From positions 1 to 64,000 of the forward strand of contig SACF01000005.1 of the NCBI GenBank assembly GCA_009928665.1: a stretch of 64,000 nucleotides of DNA. Direction: 5' to 3'. Source of the stretch: Alphaproteobacteria bacterium. Lineage in GTDB: Bacteria; Bacteroidota; Bacteroidia; Bacteroidales; FEN-979. Made by a program: the position numbers and the translations under genes. Below are positions 34,928 to 44,174 of the stretch, in pieces (the stretch's first letter is position 1; each line of letters begins with the position of its first letter). The notes under the pieces are model-generated. The model was not told the DNA's origin. It saw only the letters and a list, made by a program, of their open reading frames with translations, and searched no databases.

Positions 34928-37900
34928 ATGAAAACAGGATCTACCAATTTCATGCGCCGTATCTGCGGCGTGATTTTCCTGGCTGTAATCAGTGTTATGG
35001 CCTTTGCGCAGAATGTCCCAGAGTACATGTACTACAAATTTGATGCTCCGGGCGATCAACAGAACTATGCCAGCGCTCCCGTGGGGACAAATCCCGCGGT
35101 ACTTACCGGGCAAACGGTGAGCGGCGCCGGGCAGTTCGGAACAGCCCTGCTGGGTAACGGTCTCACCTCCACCTCCAACCGACTGAGTACAGGCTGGGCT
35201 ACAGCCTTACCATCGACCGGTTGGACCATCTCCTTCTGGCTCAACAACTTTCCGGCAACCTCTTCCACTACCTATTACTATTTTGGTGACAACACCGCCG
35301 GCAGTTTTCGCTGTTTTACGGGCGGTGTCGCCGGAAATGGGAACCTTCTCCTCCGGGGCACTGGTTTCACGGATGTTCCCATCAACACAATCTCACCGGG
35401 CCCGGTCGTAATTCATCTTGTGTACACGGGATCCGAGGTCAAGGTATTTAAAAACGGAGTTCTCAGTAATTCCGTGCCCCAAAATGCCGTCACTTTTACC
35501 GGTACCGGCACTTTCCTCGTCGGGGGATACAGCTCAAGCAACAGCATTAACTCGGGAACCCAGATGGATGAATTCAGGCTGTACAACAGGGCACTGTCGG
35601 ATGCCGAAGTCGCCCAGACCTGGAATCAACAATTACCGGTTGCCCTTGGTCCCATTGTTGTAACAACCGCTGCCACGGCGATTGGTAGCGCTACCGCCAC
35701 ACTGAATGGTACTGTGAACGCCAATAACCTGTCCACTGCTGTCACTTTTGAGTATGGACTTACCACTTCATACGGTTCCGTAGTTGCCGGTGTTCCACCC
35801 ACAGTTACCGGAAGTACTGTTACCCCTATCACGGCTAATATTACAGGCCTCATGCCCAATACACTTTATCATTACCGGATCAAAGGGGTTAGCACCGGAG
35901 GTACAGCCAATGGCGACGACATGACCTTCACCACGGCCGTTGCGCCACCAATTGCCGTCACGAACGACGCTACTGCCATCAACCTCACGGGCGGTACCCT
36001 TAATGGTACTGTCAATCCCAACGGTGCAGTCACAGCCGTAACCTTCGAGTACGGAACTACTACCTCTTACGGATCAACCGTGGTAGCAGTTCCGCCCAGT
36101 CTGACCGGTAATGCCGATCAACCGGTGAGCGCTGTCGTTTCGGGATTACCTCAGAATACACTGATCCATTATCGTGTTGTCGCCGTGAATTCGGGAGGAC
36201 CCACCAATGGCAACGACATGACCTTTACCACCGGAGGCCCGCCAACGGTCGTTACAAATCCGGCGACGAATATCACCACCACATCGGCCCAACTAAACGG
36301 AACGGTGACGGCTAACAACGTGGCCACAACGGTCACATTTGAATGGGGACTGAATATTTCATACGGCAATGTTGTTCCTGCAGTTCCGATTACGGTTAAT
36401 GGTATCACACCAACCGCTGTTATGGCGAATATTTCAGGATTGGTAAACAACACCACCTATCATTTCAGATGTGTTGGCGTGAACGCGGGAGGCACCACCT
36501 ATGGCGCCGACCAGTATTTCATGGCCGGTTGTCCACCCGTCGGCCCTGCCGGACCCATCAGCGGTCCTGCAACGGTTTGTGCCGGAGTTACAGGTGTTGT
36601 CTATTCCATTGCCCCGATCACCAATGCCACCAGTTATACATGGACTTTACCTGCAGGAGCAGTCATCACAGCCGGTGCAGGAACGAACTCCATCATCGTC
36701 ACAATCGGAACTGCATCGGGGAATGTGAGTGTATTTGGAACCGGTCCGTGTGGAAACGGAACGCCTTCGACATTGGCCCTCACCGTTAACCCGACTCCGG
36801 TACCGGTGATCACGGGTCCTGCCACGGTTTGCCAGGGATCGACGGGGAATATTTATGTCACTCAGACCGGGATGACTGGGTACACGTGGACTGTTTCTTC
36901 AGGAGGAGCCATCACGGCTGGCGCAGGAACCGCGACGGTCACGGTGAAATGGAACAATTCGGGAGCCCAGAATGTGTCGGTTACCTACACCAACGCCAAC
37001 GGCTGTGCGGCAGCCGCGGTGGTCTACCCGGTTACTGTGAATACAGCCCCGACGCCGACCATCAGCGGATTGAACGAATTGTGTGTCAACTCCGGGTACC
37101 ATACCTATACTACTGAATCCGGGTTTACCAACTACACGTGGAATGTTTCTGGGGGCGGTTCGATCGTCTGGGGGGCCGGAACCAACCTGGTTAAAATCTC
37201 CTGGAATTTACCTGGAACTCAAAATGTTACCGTCAACTACGCCGGCTCCAATGGTTGTCAAGCCGGAACACCGACTCAGCTTAATGTAACCGTCAATCCG
37301 ATTCCTGCCGCTGCCGGCGCTGTGACGGGAATGGACACGGTTTGTGCAGGATCTCTGGGTGTATCCTATTCGATCCCGACCATCGTCAACGCGACCTCAT
37401 ATGTTTGGACCCTCCCGGCCGGGGCAACCGTTGCGTCGGGCGACGGGACCAATAACATCACTGTCGACTTTGCCCCGGATGCCGTTTCAGGCGCCATTTC
37501 AGTAATTGGCAACAACCTGTGCGGGAATGGAGCTCCTTCGATCGCACTGGCCGTGACCGTCAACCCGTTGCCGGCCGCTGCGGGAACCATCACGGGCGCC
37601 AGCTCCGTTTGTCTGGGATCAACAGGAAACCTCTTCTCGGTTCCGGTGATTACCAATGCCCCAGGGTACACGTGGACCCTCCCGACCGGCGCAACGATCA
37701 CCAACGGGCAAAATACCAATGCCATCACCGTGAGCTTCGGAGCCAGTGCGGTTTCGGGCGACATCACCGTGCGGGGTACCAATGCCTGTGGTAACGGAGC
37801 CCTGTCGGCACCTTTGGCAGTCGGCGTTTACCCGGTTCCCGTGAAACCTTCGATCACACAGAACGGGTCCATCCTGACCAGCTCGGCAATCGCCGGTAAC

Positions 37901-38332
37901 CAGTGGTACTTCAGTGTGACGCCCGACGGAACGGGACAACCCATTACAGGGGCCGTCTGGCCTTATTATGCCGCAACCCAGAGCGGGTATTACTGGATCG
38001 TGGTCACCTTGAACAGTTGCTCTTCGGTACCCTCCGACCGCGTACAAGTCATCATGACCGGTCTGAGCGAGCCGGCTGGATTGCAGGTAAGCCTTTATCC
38101 CGTTCCCAATGACGGCAGGTTTAAACTTTCCGTTCAGGGAACAACCGGGGAGAAACTAAAGGTCGCTGTATTTAACAACCTGGGATCAAAAATATTTGAG
38201 ATTCCAGAACTCATGGTCGACGGAGACCTTGAGCAGATGATCGATCTGAGGCCGGTACCGCCGGGAATTTATCATGTCATGATCGGAAACAGTCAGGGTA
38301 CGCTGATCCGTAAAATTGTGATTTCGGAATAA
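34928..38332 (+). CDS. T9SS-exported protein: LamG-like domain, three Fn3-like repeats, PKD-like repeats
   Basis: The 1134-residue product has a signal peptide (RICGVIFLAVISVMAFAQ). A LamG/concanavalin-like domain (about 30-235; WTISFWLNNF, QMDEFRLYNRALSDAEVAQ) comes first, then three ~100-residue repeats with the unit LNGTVNANNLSTAVTFEYG (~240-535). About five PKD-like repeats (~540-1020) share motifs such as ATSYTWTLPAGA with the 1995-residue protein. A short linker and a type A T9SS sorting domain follow (LYPVPNDGRFKLSV to LIRKIVIS). LamG domains bind sugars or other ligands, so an adhesin or surface binder is likely. It lies 3.8 kb after the larger protein and shares its repeat vocabulary. 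A strong terminator follows. Confidence 0.85.
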   Translation: MKTGSTNFMRRICGVIFLAVISVMAFAQNVPEYMYYKFDAPGDQQNYASAPVGTNPAVLTGQTVSGAGQFGTALLGNGLTSTSNRLSTGWATALPSTGWTISFWLNNFPATSSTTYYYFGDNTAGSFRCFTGGVAGNGNLLLRGTGFTDVPINTISPGPVVIHLVYTGSEVKVFKNGVLSNSVPQNAVTFTGTGTFLVGGYSSSNSINSGTQMDEFRLYNRALSDAEVAQTWNQQLPVALGPIVVTTAATAIGSATATLNGTVNANNLSTAVTFEYGLTTSYGSVVAGVPPTVTGSTVTPITANITGLMPNTLYHYRIKGVSTGGTANGDDMTFTTAVAPPIAVTNDATAINLTGGTLNGTVNPNGAVTAVTFEYGTTTSYGSTVVAVPPSLTGNADQPVSAVVSGLPQNTLIHYRVVAVNSGGPTNGNDMTFTTGGPPTVVTNPATNITTTSAQLNGTVTANNVATTVTFEWGLNISYGNVVPAVPITVNGITPTAVMANISGLVNNTTYHFRCVGVNAGGTTYGADQYFMAGCPPVGPAGPISGPATVCAGVTGVVYSIAPITNATSYTWTLPAGAVITAGAGTNSIIVTIGTASGNVSVFGTGPCGNGTPSTLALTVNPTPVPVITGPATVCQGSTGNIYVTQTGMTGYTWTVSSGGAITAGAGTATVTVKWNNSGAQNVSVTYTNANGCAAAAVVYPVTVNTAPTPTISGLNELCVNSGYHTYTTESGFTNYTWNVSGGGSIVWGAGTNLVKISWNLPGTQNVTVNYAGSNGCQAGTPTQLNVTVNPIPAAAGAVTGMDTVCAGSLGVSYSIPTIVNATSYVWTLPAGATVASGDGTNNITVDFAPDAVSGAISVIGNNLCGNGAPSIALAVTVNPLPAAAGTITGASSVCLGSTGNLFSVPVITNAPGYTWTLPTGATITNGQNTNAITVSFGASAVSGDITVRGTNACGNGALSAPLAVGVYPVPVKPSITQNGSILTSSAIAGNQWYFSVTPDGTGQPITGAVWPYYAATQSGYYWIVVTLNSCSSVPSDRVQVIMTGLSEPAGLQVSLYPVPNDGRFKLSVQGTTGEKLKVAVFNNLGSKIFEIPELMVDGDLEQMIDLRPVPPGIYHVMIGNSQGTLIRKIVISE

Positions 38333-38354
38333 CGCCTGAATTTTTTTCAGGTGT

Positions 38355-38393
38355 GAAAAGAAGGTGGCTTATTTTGAGAGCCACCCTCTTTTC
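38355..38393 (+). terminator. Terminator hairpin after the LamG/T9SS gene
   Basis: A 15-bp stem with one mismatch (gaaaagaaggtggct with agccaccctcttttc) around a nine-base loop starts 22 bases after the stop codon. Confidence 0.6.
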
Positions 38394-38555
38394 ATTTGTG
38401 CTTTGTATTGCGGGTGAAAGTTCCCGTACAATCCGGGTTTGCAGGAAGTGATAGCAATAGCAACGGTGTTCATCGCGGTTTGGAAGCCGGAGGCATATTT
38501 GAATGCCTCATTATATATGAAGAAAACAAAATAGATCAGGAGTCGGAAAATTGCG

Positions 38556-38563
38556 TAAATTTG
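38556..38563 (+). promoter_or_regulatory. -7 promoter box (TAAATTTG)
   Basis: An exact TAnnTTTG match, 35 bases before the TPR-kinase start. Confidence 0.55.
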
Positions 38564-38597
38564 AACAAAAGTTGATACCGATCCTAAAGCCTCCCTT

Positions 38598-40418
38598 ATG
38601 CGACATCTGGTAGTAACCCTGGTTCTGATGATGTTACTGCTTTCACTGCAAGCATCGAAGCCGGATTCGTTGCTTATTCACAGGATGATCAACCAGGGTT
38701 CGGAATTGTACAATCACGACCGCTCTGCCGCCCTGATTGAATACGAGAAAGCGATATCCATTGCCGGATCGTTTGGTTTTTTCGACGACAGCGTCGCTAT
38801 GGCCATGTACCGGGTTGCTTACGAAGACTATTACAAGGGAAATGCCGAGAACGCTATAACCAATGCTTTGAAGGCACTAAACTTTTACAAACAACGTAAA
38901 AACTACCGGGGGATGGTGAAAATGATGACCTTCGTGGGAGACATCCTGCGCGGGAATAGTTTGTATGACCAATGCTACCAATATCTTTACCAGGCCCGTA
39001 TGATAGCTTTCAAAATCGGAGACAGCAGTTTGATCGCATCGGTTTACAACCGGCTGGCAGCTTCATTGGTCGAAAGCTTGGACCTTCCATGCGACTCGGC
39101 GGAAAAGTTCGCTACCGGATCTCTCGCGATTGCGACCCGGTTGAAAGATGATTTGCTGGTTTACAATAACCTGAATATTCTCGGGTATCTGGAGTTGAGA
39201 AGGCAGAATTATGACAAGGCGCTTGATTATTTCAATAAAGCGCTTCCCATCGTTACCAGGGTTTATCCCGAAGATGAACCCCTGATCCTGATCAATATTG
39301 CCCGGGTTTATGATGCTTATGCGAAGCCTGAGGCGGAAACGATGAATTTGAAGGCGCTTCAGATGGCTCAGAACATGAATATTCCCAAGTATGTCGTATT
39401 GGCCTGCCTGAGCCTGGAAACGATCTATGTGAGAAAGGGTGATTATAAAAAAGCACATTACTATTCTTCCCTTTACTATTTAACCCGGTCGAACATCTAT
39501 GAGCAAAAGGTACTGGTACAGCTTCAGGAATTCAATACCCGCCTGAGCGAGGAAAAACAACGCAACGAAAATGAAGAGTTGCTTTATCAACAGGACCTTT
39601 CGGCCAGTCGCCAACGGACTTACATTTTGATCGGAGCCCTGTTGATCCTGCTGCTTGCAGGCGCCGCGTTTTTTATTTTGTACCAACGCAGGCAATGGAA
39701 AGAAATTGACCGGATCGCCGGACAGCTTGATCAATCGAATAAGATCCTGATGCGGTTTATTTCAATCATCGGTCATGACCTGCGATCACCTTTCAATGCC
39801 ATCCTCGGCTTCACGGATATTCTGAAAAACGACAAAGGCCTGACCCCGGAAGAGAAATCCCTTGCGATAGACCGGCTGTACACAGTGAGCCGGAGTACCT
39901 ATAAACTGCTTGAAGAGATCCTCGAATGGTCACGTCTCCAGTCGGGATCGGTAAAACCAGTGATCAAAACGTGTAATGTCACCGATCTGATATCTGAGAC
40001 CATCCAGATACTTGAACCATCAGCCATCCTGAAAAAAATCCAGCTTGAATTTGAATACCCGGGTCCACTTGAGATGAATGCCGACTCTGATATGTTGCTG
40101 ACCATCTTCCGCAATCTCATCTCCAATGCTGTAAAATTCACCCAGCCGGGCGACCGCGTCCAGATCCGGCTGGAAAAACAGGACAAGGAAGTGAGCATTA
40201 CCGTATCTGATCACGGAGTCGGTATGACGGAGGAGGAATTGGGCAAACTCTTCCGGCTGGATGAAAATTATAAGTCGAAGGGCACCGGAGGCGAAACCGG
40301 ATCGGGATTCGGATTGATTCTCTGCAAAGAATATGTCACCCTCCACAAAGGTAAACTTATTGTCACCAGCGAGAAGGGGAGCGGAAGCGTATTTACCGTC
40401 CGCCTTCCGTTAACCTGA
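38598..40418 (+). CDS. TPR-containing sensor histidine kinase
   Basis: The 606-residue kinase starts with a signal peptide (VVTLVLMMLLLSLQASK). Residues ~25-330 form a periplasmic set of tetratricopeptide repeats (NYDKALDYFNKALPI is a clear unit) and a short coiled coil. One transmembrane helix (about 342-363, YILIGALLILLLAGAAFFIL) leads to the cytosolic kinase: dimerisation box IIGHDLRSPFNAILGF with phospho-accepting His393, N box (NLISNAVKFTQ), G1 (DHGVGMTEEE) and G2 (GSGFGLILC). Such TPR kinases are typical of Bacteroidota; the periplasmic TPR probably binds a protein. No response regulator is adjacent, so it is an orphan or signals elsewhere. It is followed after seven bases by the M1 peptidase gene. 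Confidence 0.88.
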   Translation: MRHLVVTLVLMMLLLSLQASKPDSLLIHRMINQGSELYNHDRSAALIEYEKAISIAGSFGFFDDSVAMAMYRVAYEDYYKGNAENAITNALKALNFYKQRKNYRGMVKMMTFVGDILRGNSLYDQCYQYLYQARMIAFKIGDSSLIASVYNRLAASLVESLDLPCDSAEKFATGSLAIATRLKDDLLVYNNLNILGYLELRRQNYDKALDYFNKALPIVTRVYPEDEPLILINIARVYDAYAKPEAETMNLKALQMAQNMNIPKYVVLACLSLETIYVRKGDYKKAHYYSSLYYLTRSNIYEQKVLVQLQEFNTRLSEEKQRNENEELLYQQDLSASRQRTYILIGALLILLLAGAAFFILYQRRQWKEIDRIAGQLDQSNKILMRFISIIGHDLRSPFNAILGFTDILKNDKGLTPEEKSLAIDRLYTVSRSTYKLLEEILEWSRLQSGSVKPVIKTCNVTDLISETIQILEPSAILKKIQLEFEYPGPLEMNADSDMLLTIFRNLISNAVKFTQPGDRVQIRLEKQDKEVSITVSDHGVGMTEEELGKLFRLDENYKSKGTGGETGSGFGLILCKEYVTLHKGKLIVTSEKGSGSVFTVRLPLT

Positions 40419-40425
40419 ACCGAAG

Positions 40426-42381
40426 ATGAATTATATTTCCGGACACTTTCCAATTCGGGTGGATCGGCATCCCGCTATCCTGAGATTTTTCCTGTTTGCA
40501 TTTTTTTTCCCTGCCATACTTTACGCCCAGATAGGCTTTAATCCCGACGATCTGGATTATATTTCGAGAGCCGACAAAGGATCACCTGCTGTGCGATATC
40601 TGACGAAAGAAAGCAGTACCGGCGCCAATTACGATGTTGCCTCTTACCGCTGTCGCTGGTTTATCGATCCGGCCGTCCGGGCAATTTCAGGATCGGTCAC
40701 CCTGGTTTTTAAACCGCTCGGCCCGTCGCCTGATTCCCTGACGCTCGATCTGAGTTCGGATCTGACGGTCGATTCCGTCACTTATCAAGGGGGAATTGTC
40801 GCCTGGAGCCATGATGCCGAAATGATTTACATGAAGTTGCCCATTCTGCCGGCCCCGGTGGATTCGGTCACCGTGCATTACCATGGAGTGCCTCCGCTGA
40901 ATGGTTCCGAATCATTTGAAACAGGCATCCACAGCGATATTCCGGTTCTATGGACCCTGTCGGAACCGTATGGCGCCAGCGACTGGTGGCCCTGTAAGAA
41001 CAGGCTGACCGACAAAGCCGACTCGGTCGACCTGCTCATCGAGACACCTGCAGGCTACACCGCGGTGGCCAACGGACTGCCGGTTTCAACAATCCGGGAG
41101 GGAGGTCTATGGCGGTTTCACTGGAAACACCATTATCCGATTGCCGCGTACCTCGTGTGCATCTGCGTCACCCGGTTTTCGGAATATCACCATACCGTTG
41201 AATTCGGTACCGATACCCTCGATGTGCCAAACTATATCTATCCCGAGGATTCAGCCGTAGTAAGCAGCCAGACCATCCAGGTCGTTCCCATGATCCGGCT
41301 TTTCGATTCCCTGTTCGGAATCTATCCGTTTCAAAAAGAGCATTACGGACATGCCCAGTGCGGATATGGGGGCGGTATGGAACACCAGACCATGAGCTTC
41401 ATGGGCGCTTTCGGATTCGAGCTGATCGTGCACGAACTGGCCCATTCCTGGTTCGGAAATAAAATCACCTGCGGAAGCTGGACCGATATCTGGCTGAATG
41501 AAGGATTTGCCACCTATCTGTCGGGATTGTGCTACGAGTACCTGGCTCCCTCCTGGTGGAAAAGATTCCGACAGGTACGGATTCAGAAAATCGTTATCCA
41601 GCCGGGAGGATCAGTGTATTGCAGCGACACCTCCAGCATCGACCGGATCTTCGACTCCAGGCTCTCTTACGCCAAAGGAGCCATGATCCTTCACCAGCTC
41701 CGGTGGATCATGGGAGATTCGGCTTTCTATGATGCGTTGAACCGTTACCTTTCCGATACCCTTCTCGCGTACCGGTTTGCCCGGACTTCCGACCTGGTCT
41801 CGCACCTGGAAAATGCTTACGGCGCCGATCTTTCCTGGTATTTCAGGGATTGGTTCACCGGTGAAGGATACCCGACGTACCACATCAACTGGTCGCAATC
41901 GGGCGATCAACTGACCTTTACCGTCAACCAGATTCAATCACATCCCTCGGTTGATTTTTTCAGGATGCTGCTCCCGTTGCGGGTGAAAAATTCCGTAACC
42001 GACACCACCGTGACCGTTTGGAATGAATTTTCGGGTGAAACTTTCACCTTCACCCTGCCTTTTACCGCCGATTCGCTGCTGTTCGATCCCGACCTGCAGC
42101 TGATCACGGGCGTAAACACGGTCGACGCGATCGCCGAACCATTCCGGGCAAAGACGACGCTCCTGGCGCCGAATCCTGCACGCGACAATCTGACCGTCAT
42201 CCGGAATTATGGTGCCCCGGATGCGAACTTTGAAATCTTCAGTGATGATGGCCGGAAAGTTCTTTCGGGAATAATTTCGGGCCGGGAGACGCAGATCGGG
42301 GTAGGTTTACTCCCGGCGGGTATGTACTTCATCCGGATCTGGGGTGGAGCGCAGGAATTCACGGGGAAATTTATCAGGTAA
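40426..42381 (+). CDS. T9SS-exported M1-family metallopeptidase
   Basis: The 651-residue product has a signal peptide (LRFFLFAFFFPAILYAQ) and an N-terminal beta-saddle domain. The M1 catalytic domain has the zinc motif HELAH (His336, Glu337, His340) with the third ligand Glu359 in WLNEGFATYLS. The exopeptidase loop reads GGMEHQ instead of the usual GAMEN, which may alter aminopeptidase specificity. A type A T9SS sorting domain (APNPARDNLTVIRN to GGAQEFTGKFI) shows it is sent to the cell surface or medium. A role in peptide scavenging is likely. It follows the TPR kinase by only seven bases on the same strand, so the two probably share a transcript. Confidence 0.9.
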   Translation: MNYISGHFPIRVDRHPAILRFFLFAFFFPAILYAQIGFNPDDLDYISRADKGSPAVRYLTKESSTGANYDVASYRCRWFIDPAVRAISGSVTLVFKPLGPSPDSLTLDLSSDLTVDSVTYQGGIVAWSHDAEMIYMKLPILPAPVDSVTVHYHGVPPLNGSESFETGIHSDIPVLWTLSEPYGASDWWPCKNRLTDKADSVDLLIETPAGYTAVANGLPVSTIREGGLWRFHWKHHYPIAAYLVCICVTRFSEYHHTVEFGTDTLDVPNYIYPEDSAVVSSQTIQVVPMIRLFDSLFGIYPFQKEHYGHAQCGYGGGMEHQTMSFMGAFGFELIVHELAHSWFGNKITCGSWTDIWLNEGFATYLSGLCYEYLAPSWWKRFRQVRIQKIVIQPGGSVYCSDTSSIDRIFDSRLSYAKGAMILHQLRWIMGDSAFYDALNRYLSDTLLAYRFARTSDLVSHLENAYGADLSWYFRDWFTGEGYPTYHINWSQSGDQLTFTVNQIQSHPSVDFFRMLLPLRVKNSVTDTTVTVWNEFSGETFTFTLPFTADSLLFDPDLQLITGVNTVDAIAEPFRAKTTLLAPNPARDNLTVIRNYGAPDANFEIFSDDGRKVLSGIISGRETQIGVGLLPAGMYFIRIWGGAQEFTGKFIR

Positions 42382-42425
42382 TAGGGGCAGGGAGGCTCAA
42401 TCCGGCAAATGCTATGGTAAAAGCT

Positions 42426-44174
42426 TTATTTTAATACCTGGCTGACAGACTCCCGGAGCTGTTCAAAGGTAAATGGTTTGGTTACATATCCGTTCATACC
42501 CGCTTCAAGATAGCGCTCACGGTCGCCTTTCATGGCATTGGCGGTCAGCGCGATGATTCTGGAGCGGACCGGGCCATTCTTCTCCCGTTCCCGGATGGCA
42601 CGCGCAACCTGGTAACCGTCCATTCCGGGCATCTGGATGTCGAGAATGATCAGGTCGTATTTGTTTTCCCGGTATTTTTCATAGGCCTCAATGCCGTCGG
42701 ACGCCATCTCGATGAGGAAGCCCATCTTATGCAACTGGTAGGCCACCACACGTTGGTTGATCAGGTTGTCCTCTGCCACCAGTACCGTTTTCCCGTCAAA
42801 ACTTTCCGAATCCTGTACCGGTATTCCCGGCGCCTGTTCGATTCCGGTTGAGGTGAGGGAGAATGGGAGGATGAACCAGAAACCGGACCCGATTCCCTGC
42901 TTGCTTTTGACGCCGATTGACCCCCCCAGCATGGTGGTAATCTTTTTGCAGATGGAGAGTCCAAGTCCGGTGCCCGCAATCATTTTAGTTTTCTCCTGCC
43001 GCACCCGCGAAAAGACCTGAAACAGCGAATCAAGGGCTTCCTCAGGGATCCCGATTCCGGTGTCGCGGACCTCGAAACGCAGTTCGACTTTGTTTCCGGT
43101 GAACTGTTCAACCCCGATTAAAACCTTGATAGCGCCCTTTTCTGTAAATTTTAAAGCATTTTGAATCAGATTGATCAAAACCTGGCGAAGTCGTTTTGAG
43201 TCGCCGCACAAAGCATCGGGAACCGATTCGGCCGTTTCGATGGTAAAACCGAGCGCCTTCTCCTGTGCCTTGTGTCGTATCATCAGGTCGATATCCTCCA
43301 TGACCCGGCTGAGTAAGAAGGGATGAAAATTGAGTTCCATTTTTCCGGCTTCGATGGCTGAAAAATCAAGAACATCGTTGACGAGGGTAAGCAAATTTTC
43401 AGCCGAGACGGAGATTCCCCGCAGCAATTCCTGTTGTTCCTGATCGAGGGGGGTGTTTTTCAGAATTTCCGACAGGCCAAGGATTCCGTTCATCGGGGTC
43501 CTGAATTCATGCGACACGCTCGCGATAAACTCGTTTTTGGCGACCGTTCCTGCCTCGGCCATCTCTTTGGCCTGTCTGAGTTCCGCTTCATGGCGCTTCC
43601 GCTCCGTGATATCCCGGGAAACGCCAACCAGGCCGATGATTTTACCACCCGGATCCCTGATTGGGGCAATGCTGGTGCTTCCGTACCGCTTTCGCGTACC
43701 GTCGTCAAACATCTCCTCGATATCATATAGCGCAATCCCGGTGGCCAATACCTCCAGCTCTTTTGATTCATAAATATCACTATCATATCCCGGGAAAACA
43801 TCCCTTACTTTTTTCCCGATGATCTGGTCGTACGGAAGCCTGACCAGCTCCGTGAAAGAATTGTTTACCAGAACATAGCGAAGCTGCAAATCCTTGAAAT
43901 AGATGAATGCCGGGATGGTCGCCAGCAGAGTCGAAAGTTCTTCAGCCCGGATTTTCAGGTTTTCCGAGGCTTTTTTCAGATCGATGGTGGTACGGGTGAG
44001 CAGGGAATTGAGGATGTTCTTCTCCTTGTTCAAGCGTTCATATTTGAATTTCAACCGGTCGTAATCGGTGTTGATCTTCTCCAGTTCCTCGAGGATAGCA
44101 GCCTTCATTTCTGAAAAGTCTGTCCCGGGTGACAGTTGCATTACGCGGCCGATAAATGCACGGAGTTGATCCAT
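42426..44174 (-). CDS. PAS-histidine kinase-receiver hybrid sensor
   Basis: The 582-residue cytosolic hybrid kinase has a coiled-coil start (about 20-80) and a PAS domain with PAC tail (~85-200; IYFKDLQLRYVLVNNSF, GLVGVSRDITERK). The dimerisation box SVSHEFRTPMNGILGL carries His222, and the ATPase domain has NLIQNALKFTEKG, DTGIGIPEE and GTGLGLSICK. A C-terminal receiver (~463-582) has phospho-accepting Asp512 (LDIQMPGMDGYQ) and KPF. No membrane segment is seen. The start overlaps the stop of the FIST gene by one base, so the FIST protein is very likely its sensory partner. The receiver has no output domain, so a further partner (Hpt or another regulator) is expected elsewhere. Confidence 0.92.
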   Translation of the reverse strand: MDQLRAFIGRVMQLSPGTDFSEMKAAILEELEKINTDYDRLKFKYERLNKEKNILNSLLTRTTIDLKKASENLKIRAEELSTLLATIPAFIYFKDLQLRYVLVNNSFTELVRLPYDQIIGKKVRDVFPGYDSDIYESKELEVLATGIALYDIEEMFDDGTRKRYGSTSIAPIRDPGGKIIGLVGVSRDITERKRHEAELRQAKEMAEAGTVAKNEFIASVSHEFRTPMNGILGLSEILKNTPLDQEQQELLRGISVSAENLLTLVNDVLDFSAIEAGKMELNFHPFLLSRVMEDIDLMIRHKAQEKALGFTIETAESVPDALCGDSKRLRQVLINLIQNALKFTEKGAIKVLIGVEQFTGNKVELRFEVRDTGIGIPEEALDSLFQVFSRVRQEKTKMIAGTGLGLSICKKITTMLGGSIGVKSKQGIGSGFWFILPFSLTSTGIEQAPGIPVQDSESFDGKTVLVAEDNLINQRVVAYQLHKMGFLIEMASDGIEAYEKYRENKYDLIILDIQMPGMDGYQVARAIREREKNGPVRSRIIALTANAMKGDRERYLEAGMNGYVTKPFTFEQLRESVSQVLK

